Shown here: positions 36,023 to 46,774 of the stretch, piece by piece
Numbering within the stretch: the stretch's first letter is position 1
Layout: each line of letters opens with the position of its first letter
Assembly: GCA_020860715.1 (NCBI GenBank)
Contig: JAJBTU010000032.1
Coordinates: 113,584 to 177,583 of the forward strand
DNA: 64,000 bases
Direction of reading: 5' to 3'
Source of the DNA: Clostridiales bacterium
Lineage (GTDB): Bacteria; Bacillota; Clostridia; Lachnospirales; Lachnospiraceae
Notes under the pieces: model-generated
Seen by the model: only the letters and a program-made list of their open reading frames with translations
Told to the model about the DNA's origin: nothing
The model's database searches: none
Position numbers and translations under genes: made by a program

Positions 36023-37612
36023 ATGAAAGAGTACAGAAACGAGAACTGCAGAAAACGTGTGAGTCTGCGGCCATTTGCCGGAGTGCTGCTTCTGCTGTTT
36101 CTTTGCATGACAGGATGCTTCTTTTGCCGGAGCCATGTACAGGCGGCTTCCGCAAATAAAATCGTTTTTACCGATGGCAGCGGCAGTTATCTTGTCTATA
36201 AGTCCAAAAACTGGTATCTGAAGGATGCGGACGGGAAAGCGCTTACCGGGATTCAATATCTTACCGTCAAAAAGTCTTCTTCCTTTAGTGAAGGCTATTA
36301 CATGTTTGACGGGAAAGGGAAACTTTTGAAGAAAAAAGCGGTGTATTATCTGAATACGACCGTAAACGACGTACTGTTCCGGGGATATTATTACACGGAC
36401 AGTAAAGGCTGTTTCCCGGCTAAGGCAAGCGGTCTGCTTAAGTTTTCAAATATAAAATGCACCTCTAAATCCAAAACGTTTAACGGATATTTCTACGTAC
36501 AGGAATACGGAAAGCTGTCCGCGGATGCACAGGTCCGTAAACTTTCCGTGAAAGTAAACGGTGTCACGTTCAAAGGCTATTATTACTTTAACAGCGTCGG
36601 AAGACTTTTCACGAACAAGGCCTTTCATAAGGTAGAACAGAAGGTCGGCGGCGTCGTATTTAACGGAACCTATTATTTTGGCGGTACCCGAGGCGTACTT
36701 GTCCGCAAACAGGGCTGGGTGACTTATCAGGGAAGCAGGTATTATATTGATGCGAGCGGCAAAATGCTGACAAATTGCTGGAAGAACGGTTATTATCTGC
36801 TTTCGAACGGGAAAATAGCCAAAAGCCAGCAGGTACCGGACGGCTCTTATGTGGACGCAAACGGGAAAAAATGCAAAAAAGAAGAAGTCGCTTTAAGCGG
36901 CCTGAAAAACACACTCAGTTCGATGACAAAAAAATATGGCGGCACATGGTCAATCTATATAAAAAATCTGGAAACAGGGGATGTACTGAATCTGAATGAC
37001 AGGGCGATGTATCCGGCGAGCACGATCAAGGTGTTTGTTATGGCTTCTCTTTATAATGAAATAAAAGCAGGACGGATAAAAGAAACATCGCAGGTGAAAA
37101 GTCTGCTGAAATCCATGATCACGGTCAGCAGCAATGAATCCTATAATGCGCTGGTAAAAAAGCAGGGCTCTTCGGGCAGCTTCCTTTCCGGTGCCGCTGT
37201 TGTTAATAAATATCTGAAAAATAACGGATATACCAGTACCCGGGTCCACCATACGCTGCACCCGGCATCGTCGAAGAAGGCCAGCGATGGAAGCAGCAAC
37301 ACTTCTTCTGCAAAAGACTGCGGCGTGTTGCTCGAAAAAATCTACAATGGCACTTGCGTATCAAAAGCATATTCCCAAAAGATGCTGAACCTGCTGCTTG
37401 CGCAGGAGCGCAGATGGAAAATACCGGCGGGAATCCCTTCAGGGATAAAAGTCGCCAACAAGACCGGTGAGACTTCAACAACCGATCATGACATAGCGAT
37501 TGTATATGGTAAGAAAACGGATTACGTAATCTGTGTCTTTTCCTCCGGGAGCAGTTCGTCGTCGAGTAAGATCGCCGCTATATCCAAAACGGTTTACAAC
37601 TATCTGAATTAA
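36023..37612 (+). CDS. exported KW-repeat protein with class A beta-lactamase-like serine hydrolase domain
   Basis: This 529-residue surface protein has a signal peptide ending near VQA at about residue 41. Residues 45-290 hold tandem aromatic repeats (units such as GYYYTDSKG, GYYYFNSVG, GTYYFGG) like choline/glucan-binding or KW repeats. The C-terminal domain has all three active-site motifs of class A enzymes: S333-T-I-K336, S369-S-N371 and K480-T-G. That suggests a peptidoglycan-modifying or DD-peptidase-like role at the wall rather than antibiotic resistance, which is inference. ATG 36023 follows AAGGGAGGA; GTG 36017 is an alternative. A terminator follows. Confidence 0.85.
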   Translation: MKEYRNENCRKRVSLRPFAGVLLLLFLCMTGCFFCRSHVQAASANKIVFTDGSGSYLVYKSKNWYLKDADGKALTGIQYLTVKKSSSFSEGYYMFDGKGKLLKKKAVYYLNTTVNDVLFRGYYYTDSKGCFPAKASGLLKFSNIKCTSKSKTFNGYFYVQEYGKLSADAQVRKLSVKVNGVTFKGYYYFNSVGRLFTNKAFHKVEQKVGGVVFNGTYYFGGTRGVLVRKQGWVTYQGSRYYIDASGKMLTNCWKNGYYLLSNGKIAKSQQVPDGSYVDANGKKCKKEEVALSGLKNTLSSMTKKYGGTWSIYIKNLETGDVLNLNDRAMYPASTIKVFVMASLYNEIKAGRIKETSQVKSLLKSMITVSSNESYNALVKKQGSSGSFLSGAAVVNKYLKNNGYTSTRVHHTLHPASSKKASDGSSNTSSAKDCGVLLEKIYNGTCVSKAYSQKMLNLLLAQERRWKIPAGIPSGIKVANKTGETSTTDHDIAIVYGKKTDYVICVFSSGSSSSSSKIAAISKTVYNYLN

Positions 37613-37640
37613 TGAAAGGAACGTCCATTTAGAAATCCGG

Positions 37641-37679
37641 AAAGAGATTTTTGCGCAAAGCAGAGATCTCTTTTCTTTT
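37641..37679 (+). terminator. Rho-independent terminator
   Basis: AAAGAGAT (37641-37648) pairs with ATCTCTTT (37666-37673), followed by TCTTTT. Separates the surface protein from the heat-shock operon. Confidence 0.7.
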
Positions 37680-37712
37680 GAAAAAAATGATGCGTATTTT
37701 TTGAAAAAGTGG

Positions 37713-37741
37713 TTGACAAACAGGGAATCGCGTATTATAGT
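37713..37741 (+). promoter_or_regulatory. heat-shock operon promoter
   Basis: TTGACA (37713-37718), 17-nt spacer, TATAGT (37736-37741), 15 bases before the CIRCE operator. Confidence 0.85.
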
Positions 37742-37756
37742 AGGCAACGTAAGATG

Positions 37757-37783
37757 TTAGCACTCAAGATAAAAGAGTGCTAA
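37757..37783. promoter_or_regulatory. CIRCE operator (HrcA binding site)
   Basis: TTAGCACTC, nine bases, GAGTGCTAA: an exact match to the consensus inverted repeat. It lies just past the expected transcription start, so HrcA represses the operon below. Confidence 0.97.
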
Positions 37784-37855
37784 CAACATAAGAGAACAGC
37801 AGCAGTGAGCAGAATTCGAAACCGAACAGGTTCACTGCCGAAAGGAGGGTATCAG

Positions 37856-38899
37856 ATGCAGCTCGATGACAGAAAATGGACGATCCTGAAAGCCATCATC
37901 AAGACTTACCTGGAGACAGGCGAGCCGGTCGGATCCCGCACCATTTCCAAATATGCCGATCTGAATCTGAGCTCTGCTACCATTCGTAACGAGATGTCTG
38001 ACCTTGAGGATATGGGTCTGATTCTTCAGCCGCATACTTCAGCAGGACGTATCCCGTCGGATGCCGGTTACCGCCTTTACGTGGACCGCATGATGGAAGA
38101 GAAAGACCGCGAAGTTACGGAGATGAAAGAGGTTGTTCTCCAGAGGCAGGATAAGATGGAACTGATCCTGCGGCAGATGGCACAGATTCTGGCAAATAAT
38201 ACGAATTATGCAGCCATGATTTCCGGTCCGCAGATCCACCAGACGAAACTAAAGTTTATCCAGCTCTCCATTGTCTCAGATACGCAGATTCTTGCTACTG
38301 TAGTGACGGAGGGTAATGTCGTTCGGAATAAGATGCTGGATATGGAACATGGTCTGGATCATCAGACGATTCTGGATCTGAATATTCTTTTAAACAGCGC
38401 TCTGAACGGTCTGACTCTGGAAGAAATCAATCTTGCCACCATCTCAAAGTTGAAACAGCAGGCCGGAATTCACAGTGATGTTGTGAATCGTGTGCTGGAT
38501 GCGGTTGCGGAAGCAATCCAGGCGGATACGGATGTGGAGATTTATACCAGCGGTGCGACGAATATCTTTCGATACCCGGAACTCTCCACAAGCGAGAAGG
38601 CGAGCGAGCTGATTGATGCGTTCGAGGATAAGAAAAATCTTGCCGGACTGATAGCTCCGAATGCTTCGGACAATGAGACCGGGATTCAGGTCTATATCGG
38701 CTCAGAATCTCCGGTTGAGTCAATGCGTGACTGCAGTGTTGTGACAGCCACCTATGAACTTGGGGAAGGCATGTACGGACGAATCGGCGTAGTCGGTCCG
38801 AAGCGTATGGATTATGATAAAGTTGTTGGTACGCTGAAGACACTGATGACGCAGCTGGATCAGATTTATCATAAGGATAATGAGAAAAAGGACTCGTAA
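37856..38899 (+). CDS. hrcA: heat-inducible transcription repressor HrcA
   Basis: HrcA binds CIRCE and represses the chaperone genes; its folding depends on GroEL, which links it to protein-folding load. The 347-residue protein has an N-terminal winged helix (ILKAIIKTYLETGEPVGSR and SATIRNEMSDLE regions) and a GAF-like dimerisation domain. The start at 37856 follows AAAGGAGGG; the frame is open upstream to 37805 but without a ribosome site. It is the first gene of hrcA-grpE-dnaK-dnaJ. Confidence 0.97.
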   Translation: MQLDDRKWTILKAIIKTYLETGEPVGSRTISKYADLNLSSATIRNEMSDLEDMGLILQPHTSAGRIPSDAGYRLYVDRMMEEKDREVTEMKEVVLQRQDKMELILRQMAQILANNTNYAAMISGPQIHQTKLKFIQLSIVSDTQILATVVTEGNVVRNKMLDMEHGLDHQTILDLNILLNSALNGLTLEEINLATISKLKQQAGIHSDVVNRVLDAVAEAIQADTDVEIYTSGATNIFRYPELSTSEKASELIDAFEDKKNLAGLIAPNASDNETGIQVYIGSESPVESMRDCSVVTATYELGEGMYGRIGVVGPKRMDYDKVVGTLKTLMTQLDQIYHKDNEKKDS

Positions 38900-38943
38900 C
38901 ACTTTTTACAGTTATGAAGCATAGAAGAAAGGTGGAGAAGCCA

Positions 38944-39699
38944 TTGGAAGAAATCAGGGACGAAGAAGTTCAGGATGAAGCTGCCAAGAAGCAGAAGGCA
39001 GTGAACAGTTCTTCCGGAAGTGAAACCGGGAGTCAGGATGAGGCTGCCGGAGAGCAGTGCAAATCGTCAGCGACAGACACGAAAGAGAAGGATCAGCAGT
39101 CTGACGATCGGACGGAAAAAGCGGAATCAGAGGAATCAGAGGATTCTGCCAATTCGGAAGGATCTGCAGATTCTGATTCGACAGAAGCCGCGGATTCCGA
39201 TCAGGAGGCGGAACCTGCCGAAGAGACCGGAAAAAAAAGTTTTTTTGGCAAAAAGAAAAAGGATAAGCGGGATCAGCAGATAGAAGAACTGACAGACCGT
39301 GTGCAGCGCCAGATGGCCGAATTTGATAATTTCCGCAAGCGCTCGGAGAGAGAAAAGGCTTCGATGTTTGAAGTAGGCGCGAAGAGCGTACTCGAAAAGA
39401 TTCTGCCGACAGTAGATAATTTCGAACGCGGATTTGCCAATCTCACTGAAGAGCAGAAAGAGGATGCCTTTGTTCAGGGCATGGAGAAGGTTTACCGGCA
39501 GCTGCTCACTTCACTGGAAGGCATCGGTGTCAAGCCGATCGAAGCAGTCGGGCAGACATTTGATCCGAATTTCCACAATGCCGTGATGCATGTGGACGAC
39601 GAGGAAGCTGGTGAAAATGTAGTGGTGGAGGAATTTCAGAAAGGGTATCTTTACCGTGACAGTGTGATTCGTCACAGCATGGTAAAGGTGGCGAATTGA
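38944..39699 (+). CDS. grpE: nucleotide exchange factor GrpE
   Basis: GrpE releases ADP from DnaK. The protein (about 251 residues) has a long acidic, Ser/Glu-rich disordered N-terminus of some 110 residues, then the coiled coil beginning QIEELTDRVQRQMAEFDNFRKRSERE-like sequence, and the beta domain with AVGQTFDPNFHNAV and YLYRDSVIRHSMV. TTG 38944 has AAGGTGGAG upstream; ATG 38914 in the same frame has no purine-rich site, so the shorter form is preferred with some doubt. Confidence 0.9.
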   Translation: MEEIRDEEVQDEAAKKQKAVNSSSGSETGSQDEAAGEQCKSSATDTKEKDQQSDDRTEKAESEESEDSANSEGSADSDSTEAADSDQEAEPAEETGKKSFFGKKKKDKRDQQIEELTDRVQRQMAEFDNFRKRSEREKASMFEVGAKSVLEKILPTVDNFERGFANLTEEQKEDAFVQGMEKVYRQLLTSLEGIGVKPIEAVGQTFDPNFHNAVMHVDDEEAGENVVVEEFQKGYLYRDSVIRHSMVKVAN

Positions 39700-39789
39700 T
39701 TACGGGGAACCGTTTCGCCAGTTTAATCCCTTTTATATGGGTTGTCACCATTTTTTAATATCCATGCCGCGGACGGCCGGGATTAGTGA

Positions 39790-41748
<1,959 letters not shown>

Positions 41749-41830
41749 TCTGGCTTACCGTATTTACCGTTTTATTCAGAAATGAGAATCATTTAAGATA
41801 TTTTACAGGCTGGTCGCGTTTCGACTATAA

Positions 41831-41865
41831 ATACCCTTGAAAGCGGGAAATCCTTTCAGGGGTAT
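41831..41865 (+). other. long hairpin between dnaK and dnaJ
   Basis: ATACCCTTGAAAG (41831-41843) pairs with CTTTCAGGGGTAT (41853-41865), 13 bp with one G-U, loop of nine. No T-tract follows, and it ends 21 bases before the dnaJ start, so it may be a processing or mRNA-stability element that lowers dnaJ relative to dnaK. Confidence 0.65.
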
Positions 41866-41885
41866 TGCCGTGTGAGGAGTTTATT

Positions 41886-43061
41886 ATGGCAGAAAGTAAA
41901 AGAGATTATTATGAAGTCCTGGGTGTGGACAAAAATGCGGATGACGCTACGTTAAAAAAGGCCTATCGTGCTCTTGCAAAAAAGTATCATCCGGATATGA
42001 ACCCGGGGGACGCCGAGGCGGAGAAAAAGTTTAAGGAGGCCTCTGAGGCCTATGCCATCTTAAGTGATCCGGAAAAAAGACGTCAGTATGACCAGTTTGG
42101 CCATGCCGCGTTTGAGGGCGGTGCCGGTGGCGGAGGCTTCGATTTTAGTAATTTTGATTTTGGCGACATGGGCGATATTTTCGGCGATTTCTTTGGCGGC
42201 GGCAGCCGCAGGCGGGGTGGTTCCCGCGGCCCGATGCAGGGGGCAAATGTACGATCCAGCGTGAGAATCACCTTTGAGGAGGCAATATCCGGCTGTGAAA
42301 AAGAGATCGAGCTGAACCTGAAGGATGAGTGTACGACCTGTCATGGCACAGGAGCAAAGCCGGGTACATCGCCGGAGACCTGCCCAAAGTGCGGCGGCAG
42401 AGGCCAGGTCGTCTTTTCCCAGCAGTCCCTGTTCGGCACGGTACAGAATGTGCAGACCTGTCCGGAATGTCACGGTACCGGTAAGGTTATTAAAGAAAAA
42501 TGTCCGAACTGCTATGGAAGCGGTTATACATCCAGCAAAAAGAAAATTAAGGTCACGATCCCTGCCGGCATTGACAATGGACAGAGTATCCGTATCCGTG
42601 AGAAGGGAGAACCGGGGAGCAACGGCGGACCGCGCGGAGATCTGCTTGTCGAGGTTACGGTCGGAAGACACGCGACGTTTACCCGTCAGGATACGAATAT
42701 TTACTCAGAAGTGCCGATCACATTCGCACAGGCGGCGCTGGGCGGCGATATCCTTATCAGCACAGTGGACGGCGATATTGTCTATACGATCAAACCGGGC
42801 ACGCAGACCGGCACAAAGGTGCGCTTCAAAGGCAAGGGGGTTCCATCCATCCGCAATAAAAACATGCGCGGCGATCACTATGTCACATTTAATATAGTAG
42901 TGCCCACAAAGCTGAATGAGGCTGCAAAGAAAGCGCTGCGTGAATTTGACGAGGCGACCGGCGGCAGTCTTACGAAGCCGGGAGAGACTCCCAAAGGCCC
43001 GCAGGAAAAGAAAGGGAAAAAGGGGTTCGGCGAGAAGATAAAAGAGATGTTTGAGGAGTAG
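41886..43061 (+). CDS. dnaJ: chaperone protein DnaJ
   Basis: DnaJ delivers substrates to DnaK and triggers its ATPase. The 391-residue protein has a J domain with HPD at 35-37, a Gly/Phe-rich segment, four CxxCxGxG zinc-binding motifs ([32 protein letters not shown]) and the C-terminal peptide-binding domain, then a Lys-rich tail. The start at 41886 follows GTGAGGAG; an upstream frame extension to 41865 overlaps the hairpin and is rejected. Stop TAG. Confidence 0.98.
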   Translation: MAESKRDYYEVLGVDKNADDATLKKAYRALAKKYHPDMNPGDAEAEKKFKEASEAYAILSDPEKRRQYDQFGHAAFEGGAGGGGFDFSNFDFGDMGDIFGDFFGGGSRRRGGSRGPMQGANVRSSVRITFEEAISGCEKEIELNLKDECTTCHGTGAKPGTSPETCPKCGGRGQVVFSQQSLFGTVQNVQTCPECHGTGKVIKEKCPNCYGSGYTSSKKKIKVTIPAGIDNGQSIRIREKGEPGSNGGPRGDLLVEVTVGRHATFTRQDTNIYSEVPITFAQAALGGDILISTVDGDIVYTIKPGTQTGTKVRFKGKGVPSIRNKNMRGDHYVTFNIVVPTKLNEAAKKALREFDEATGGSLTKPGETPKGPQEKKGKKGFGEKIKEMFEE

Positions 43062-43154
43062 CCTGAACATCGCAGCGCTGCGCTGACGCATGGACAAATT
43101 CTATCATAAATATGGCATCATATTGGCCTGATAAGGCAGAAGAAAGATAATAGC

Positions 43155-44108
43155 ATGAGATGGAATAAATTTACAATTAAGACGAAAACCGAGGCAGAAG
43201 ACATCGTCATTGCCACTCTGGCCGATATCGGTATTGAAGGCGCCGAGATTGAAGATAAGGTTCCGCTCTCCGAATCGGATAAAAAACAGATGTTTGTAGA
43301 CATTCTGCCGGATGGCCCGGCAGACGATGGCATTGCTTATTTAAATTTTTATCTGGATGAGAACGCAGATGTAGACTCAATCCTGGCTGATGTGCAAAGA
43401 GAACTGGATGAACTGCGGGAATTTATGGACATCGGGGAAGGGTCGATTGAGGTCTCAATGACTGAGGATAAAGACTGGATCAACAACTGGAAAGAGTATT
43501 TTCATCAGTTTTATGTGGATGATATCCTGATTACGCCCTCCTGGGAAGAAGTAAAAGCGGAGGATAAGGATAAGATGATCATCCATATCGATCCGGGTAC
43601 TGCCTTTGGTACAGGGATGCACGAGACCACACAGCTCTGCCTGCGTCAGCTGAAAAAATATGTTACCGACCGGACAGAACTCCTTGATGTTGGTACCGGC
43701 AGCGGTATTCTTTCAATCGCTGCCCTGAAACTCGGAGCAAAACATGCGGTCGGCACCGATCTGGATCCATGCGCGATGTCGGCTGTGCAGGAGAATCTGG
43801 CTGCAAACGGCATTCCTGCCAGTGCGATGCAGTTTCTTCTCGGAAATATTATTGATGAAAAGGATATCCAGGATGCGGTCGGATATGAAAAATACGATAT
43901 CGTGACCGCGAATATTCTTGCCGAGGTGCTTTTGTACCTGACACCGGTTATTGTGAATCAGCTGAAACATGGAGGCATTTACATTACTTCCGGTATTATT
44001 GAAGAGAAAGAGACAGCGGTTGTAGACGCGGTTAAGGCTTCCGGTCTTGAACTGCTCGAGGTAACACGTCAGAAGGACTGGGTATCCGTGACCGCACACA
44101 GGCCGTAA
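43155..44108 (+). CDS. prmA: ribosomal protein L11 methyltransferase
   Basis: PrmA methylates ribosomal protein L11. The 317-residue protein has an N-terminal L11-recognition domain and a Rossmann methyltransferase domain with DPGTAFGTGMHETT, the SAM motif LLDVGTGSGILSIAA, GTDLDPCA and the NPPY-like TANILAEVL. It follows dnaJ by 93 bases and precedes rsmE, the standard Clostridia heat-shock operon extension. Confidence 0.96.
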   Translation: MRWNKFTIKTKTEAEDIVIATLADIGIEGAEIEDKVPLSESDKKQMFVDILPDGPADDGIAYLNFYLDENADVDSILADVQRELDELREFMDIGEGSIEVSMTEDKDWINNWKEYFHQFYVDDILITPSWEEVKAEDKDKMIIHIDPGTAFGTGMHETTQLCLRQLKKYVTDRTELLDVGTGSGILSIAALKLGAKHAVGTDLDPCAMSAVQENLAANGIPASAMQFLLGNIIDEKDIQDAVGYEKYDIVTANILAEVLLYLTPVIVNQLKHGGIYITSGIIEEKETAVVDAVKASGLELLEVTRQKDWVSVTAHRP

Positions 44109-44201
44109 TTGCTGAAAACGGGACGTCTGCATGCGGATGCATATTTGTTTATTATTCGCAGGGAACTGTGCAAATAGAAGGGATATAAGGATAATCGTAC
44201 G

Positions 44202-44951
44202 ATGCATCATTTTTTCGCAGAGAAAGCCCAGATAAGTGAAAATGAAATCCGTATCACCGGCAGCGATGTGAATCATATCCGCAATGTTCTCCGTATCGCT
44301 CCAGGAGAGCAGGTCAGTGTCAGTGACGGTGATGCAACGTCATACCGCTGCGAAGTGGTTCGGGTCGAGGAGGAGTGTGTCACTGCAAAAATTATGTGGT
44401 CGCAGGAAGCGGATACGGAACTTCCGTGCCGAATTGTACTGTTTCAGGGCCTTCCGAAAGCAGACAAAATGGAACTGATCATTCAGAAAACCATTGAGCT
44501 GGGGGTCAGCGAGATTATTCCGATGGCGACCCGCCGTGCAGTGGTCAAGCTGGACGCGAAGAAAGCGGAAGCGAAGAAGAAACGCTGGAATGCCATTGCA
44601 GAGAGCTCTGCGAAGCAGGCAAAGAGAGCCGTTATCCCGGAAGTAAAACAGGTAATGGATTTCGATGAAGCTGTGCGTTACGCTTCCACAATGAGCCGTA
44701 GATTCATTCCTTATGAACGGGCTGAAGGAATGGACGAGACGCGCGAGGCATTCCGGGCGATTCAGCCGGGGGATTCGATTGCTGTTTTTATCGGACCTGA
44801 GGGCGGCTTTGATGAGCAGGAGATCCGACTGGCAAAAGATGCCGGAATTATGCCGATTACGCTCGGACGCCGGATTCTGCGTACAGAAACTGCAGGAATG
44901 GCAGTGCTTGCAGTGCTGATGTTCCAGTTGGAATCCGGTTCGGCCGTATAA
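44202..44951 (+). CDS. rsmE: 16S rRNA m3U1498 methyltransferase
   Basis: RsmE methylates N3 of U1498 in 16S rRNA. The 249-residue protein has an N-terminal PUA-like domain (HHFFAEKAQISENEIRITG region, DVNHIRNVLR) and a C-terminal SPOUT knot with IGPEGGFDEQE and LGRRILRTETAGMA, both diagnostic. It probably ends the hrcA operon; no clear terminator is seen, only a T7 run near 44959. Confidence 0.96.
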   Translation: MHHFFAEKAQISENEIRITGSDVNHIRNVLRIAPGEQVSVSDGDATSYRCEVVRVEEECVTAKIMWSQEADTELPCRIVLFQGLPKADKMELIIQKTIELGVSEIIPMATRRAVVKLDAKKAEAKKKRWNAIAESSAKQAKRAVIPEVKQVMDFDEAVRYASTMSRRFIPYERAEGMDETREAFRAIQPGDSIAVFIGPEGGFDEQEIRLAKDAGIMPITLGRRILRTETAGMAVLAVLMFQLESGSAV

Positions 44952-44984
44952 ATCTGGTTTTTTTAAATATCATCTGTAAATGAC

Positions 44985-45013
44985 TTGAATATTTCAGAGA
45001 AATACGGTATGTT
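44985..45013 (+). promoter_or_regulatory. sigma-A promoter of the Dabb gene
   Basis: TTGAAT (44985-44990), 17-nt spacer, TATGTT (45008-45013), 48 bases before the next start. Confidence 0.55.
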
Positions 45014-45061
45014 TTTTATGAAATACAGATTCAAAACAGCGATAGCAAGGAGGACTTCAAG

Positions 45062-45367
45062 ATGGTATACCATATTGTAATGTGGAACTTTAAAAAGGAT
45101 ATTCCAAAAGAGCAGAAACCGGAACTCATGGCGTCCATGGCTGAGCATCTGAAATCACTGGTTGGCAAGGTACCTGGTCTGCTTACCGTGGATTTTGTGG
45201 CAGAACCGATTTCGTCCAGTACGCATGAGATCGCGCTTGTGACGACTATGGAAAAAGCTGAAGATGTCGCTGTATATGGCAGCCATCCGGCTCACGTAGC
45301 AGTTGCGGATACTTATGTGCGTCCTTATGTGTGCGACCGTGCCTGCCTGGACTATGAGCCCAGGTAA
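45062..45367 (+). CDS. Dabb (stress-responsive alpha/beta barrel) family protein
   Basis: This 101-residue protein belongs to the dimeric alpha-beta barrel (Dabb) fold. The opening YHIVMWNFKKD, the helix QKPELMASMAEHLKSL and DFVAEPISSSTHEIALVTTM-type strands are typical, as is the ending YVRPYVCDRACLDYE. Members range from heat-shock-linked plant proteins to small oxygenase- or cyclase-like enzymes; no specific role is evident. AGGAGG-type site AAGGAGG precedes the start. It stands alone between a promoter and a terminator. Confidence 0.85.
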   Translation: MVYHIVMWNFKKDIPKEQKPELMASMAEHLKSLVGKVPGLLTVDFVAEPISSSTHEIALVTTMEKAEDVAVYGSHPAHVAVADTYVRPYVCDRACLDYEPR

Positions 45368-45407
45368 ATGAATATATGCTCATTCGTTTGAGACAACGGC
45401 CGTGATC

Positions 45408-45438
45408 AAAAAGCATCAGGAATCCCCTGATGCTTTTT
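45408..45438. terminator. Rho-independent terminator, possibly bidirectional
   Basis: AAAAAGCATCAGG pairs perfectly with CCTGATGCTTTTT (13 bp), so both strands carry a T-tract. Confidence 0.9.
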
Positions 45439-45464
45439 CGTATTCTCATTTTTTTCTCCCATAT

Positions 45465-45492
45465 TGCGCCAACATGAAAAAAGTGGTAGAAT
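45465..45492 (+). promoter_or_regulatory. promoter of the iscS-thiI pair
   Basis: TTGCGC (45465-45470), 16-nt spacer, TAGAAT (45487-45492). A hairpin CCGTTCAC (45504-45511)/GTGAACGG (45522-45529) follows in the leader. Confidence 0.5.
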
Positions 45493-45604
45493 CTCATAAA
45501 TGTCCGTTCACAGAACGTTCCGTGAACGGCAGAATGAGGTTGGCTTCGGGTATTTCCACTGTCTGATTGGAAGACAGTGCGGGAGAAATCACATGGAGGA
45601 AGAT

Positions 45605-46762
45605 ATGGAGGCATATCTGGACAACTCTGCTACGACCCGCGTGACAGATTCCGTGCGGGATGTGGTAGTGCGTACAATGACGGAGGATTACGGGAATCCT
45701 TCCTCGCAGCACAGGAAAGGCGTGGAAGCGGAGCGATATCTTAAGGATGCGCGCGAAACGATTGCCGGGACGCTGAAGGTAAGCGAGAAAGAAATTTATT
45801 TTACATCGGGTGGGACGGAATCGGACAATTGGGCGATTCTGGGTGCAGCCGCGGCGAACCGAAGAGCCGGGATGCACGTGATCACAACGTCGATTGAACA
45901 TGCGGCAGTACGGATGCCGATGCACCGACTGGAAGAACAGGGATTTCGTGTGACTTATCTTCCGGTGGATGAGCGGGGCCATATCAGCCTGAAAGATCTG
46001 GAGGACGCGATCTGCGGGGATACGATTCTGGTCTCCATGATGTTTGTGAACAACGAGGTTGGCACGTTAGAACCGATTGCGGAGGCCGGTGCGCTGATCA
46101 AAAAGAAAAATCCGTCTGCGCTGTTTCATGTCGACGCTGTACAGGCATATGGAAAGTATCCGATTTATCCCAGACGTATGGGGATTGACATGCTTTCGGT
46201 AAGCGGCCATAAGCTGCATGGGCCGAAGGGCAGCGGGTTTTTGTATATAAAGGATAAAACAAAGATTTATCCGCTGATCTTAGGCGGCGGTCAGCAGAAG
46301 GGTATGCGTTCGGGTACGGACAATGTGCCGGGAGCGGCCGGGCTGGCACAGGCAGCTGTCGATTCCTTTGCATCTTTGAAAGAAGACCATATGCATATGC
46401 TGGCCCTGAAAGAGCGGCTGATGGACGGACTCACTGCTCTGCCGGACGTGACGGTTCATTCGGAGGCGGGAGAAAAGAGCGCCGCACATATTGTCAGCGC
46501 GGCCTTCGTGGGAGTTCGCAGCGAGGTGCTGCTCCATGCGCTTGAGGACAGGGGGATTTATGTCTCTGCGGGTTCCGCCTGCTCTTCGAATAAGAAGCTG
46601 CCGGTCAGTCCGGTTCTGAAAGAACTGCATCTTGGACCGGAACTGCTGGAATCAACACTGCGCTTCAGCTTCAGCCGGTTTACGACGGAAGAAGAAATCG
46701 ATTATTGTCTGGATACGCTGCGGGAACTGCTGCCGGTGCTGCGTAAATTTACAAGAAAATAA
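45605..46762 (+). CDS. cysteine desulfurase (NifS/IscS family)
   Basis: This PLP enzyme takes sulfur from cysteine to form an enzyme persulfide and alanine. The 385-residue protein starts MEAYLDNSATT, has SGGTESDNWAI, the PLP Lys203 in SGHKLHGPKG, and the persulfide Cys326 in GSACSS. GGAGGA (45595-45600) supports ATG 45605; ATG 45593 in frame is possible. The neighbour thiI, 12 bases downstream, shows that its sulfur goes to tRNA thiolation. Confidence 0.93.
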   Translation: MEAYLDNSATTRVTDSVRDVVVRTMTEDYGNPSSQHRKGVEAERYLKDARETIAGTLKVSEKEIYFTSGGTESDNWAILGAAAANRRAGMHVITTSIEHAAVRMPMHRLEEQGFRVTYLPVDERGHISLKDLEDAICGDTILVSMMFVNNEVGTLEPIAEAGALIKKKNPSALFHVDAVQAYGKYPIYPRRMGIDMLSVSGHKLHGPKGSGFLYIKDKTKIYPLILGGGQQKGMRSGTDNVPGAAGLAQAAVDSFASLKEDHMHMLALKERLMDGLTALPDVTVHSEAGEKSAAHIVSAAFVGVRSEVLLHALEDRGIYVSAGSACSSNKKLPVSPVLKELHLGPELLESTLRFSFSRFTTEEEIDYCLDTLRELLPVLRKFTRK

Positions 46763-46774
46763 GAAGGGAAGAAT

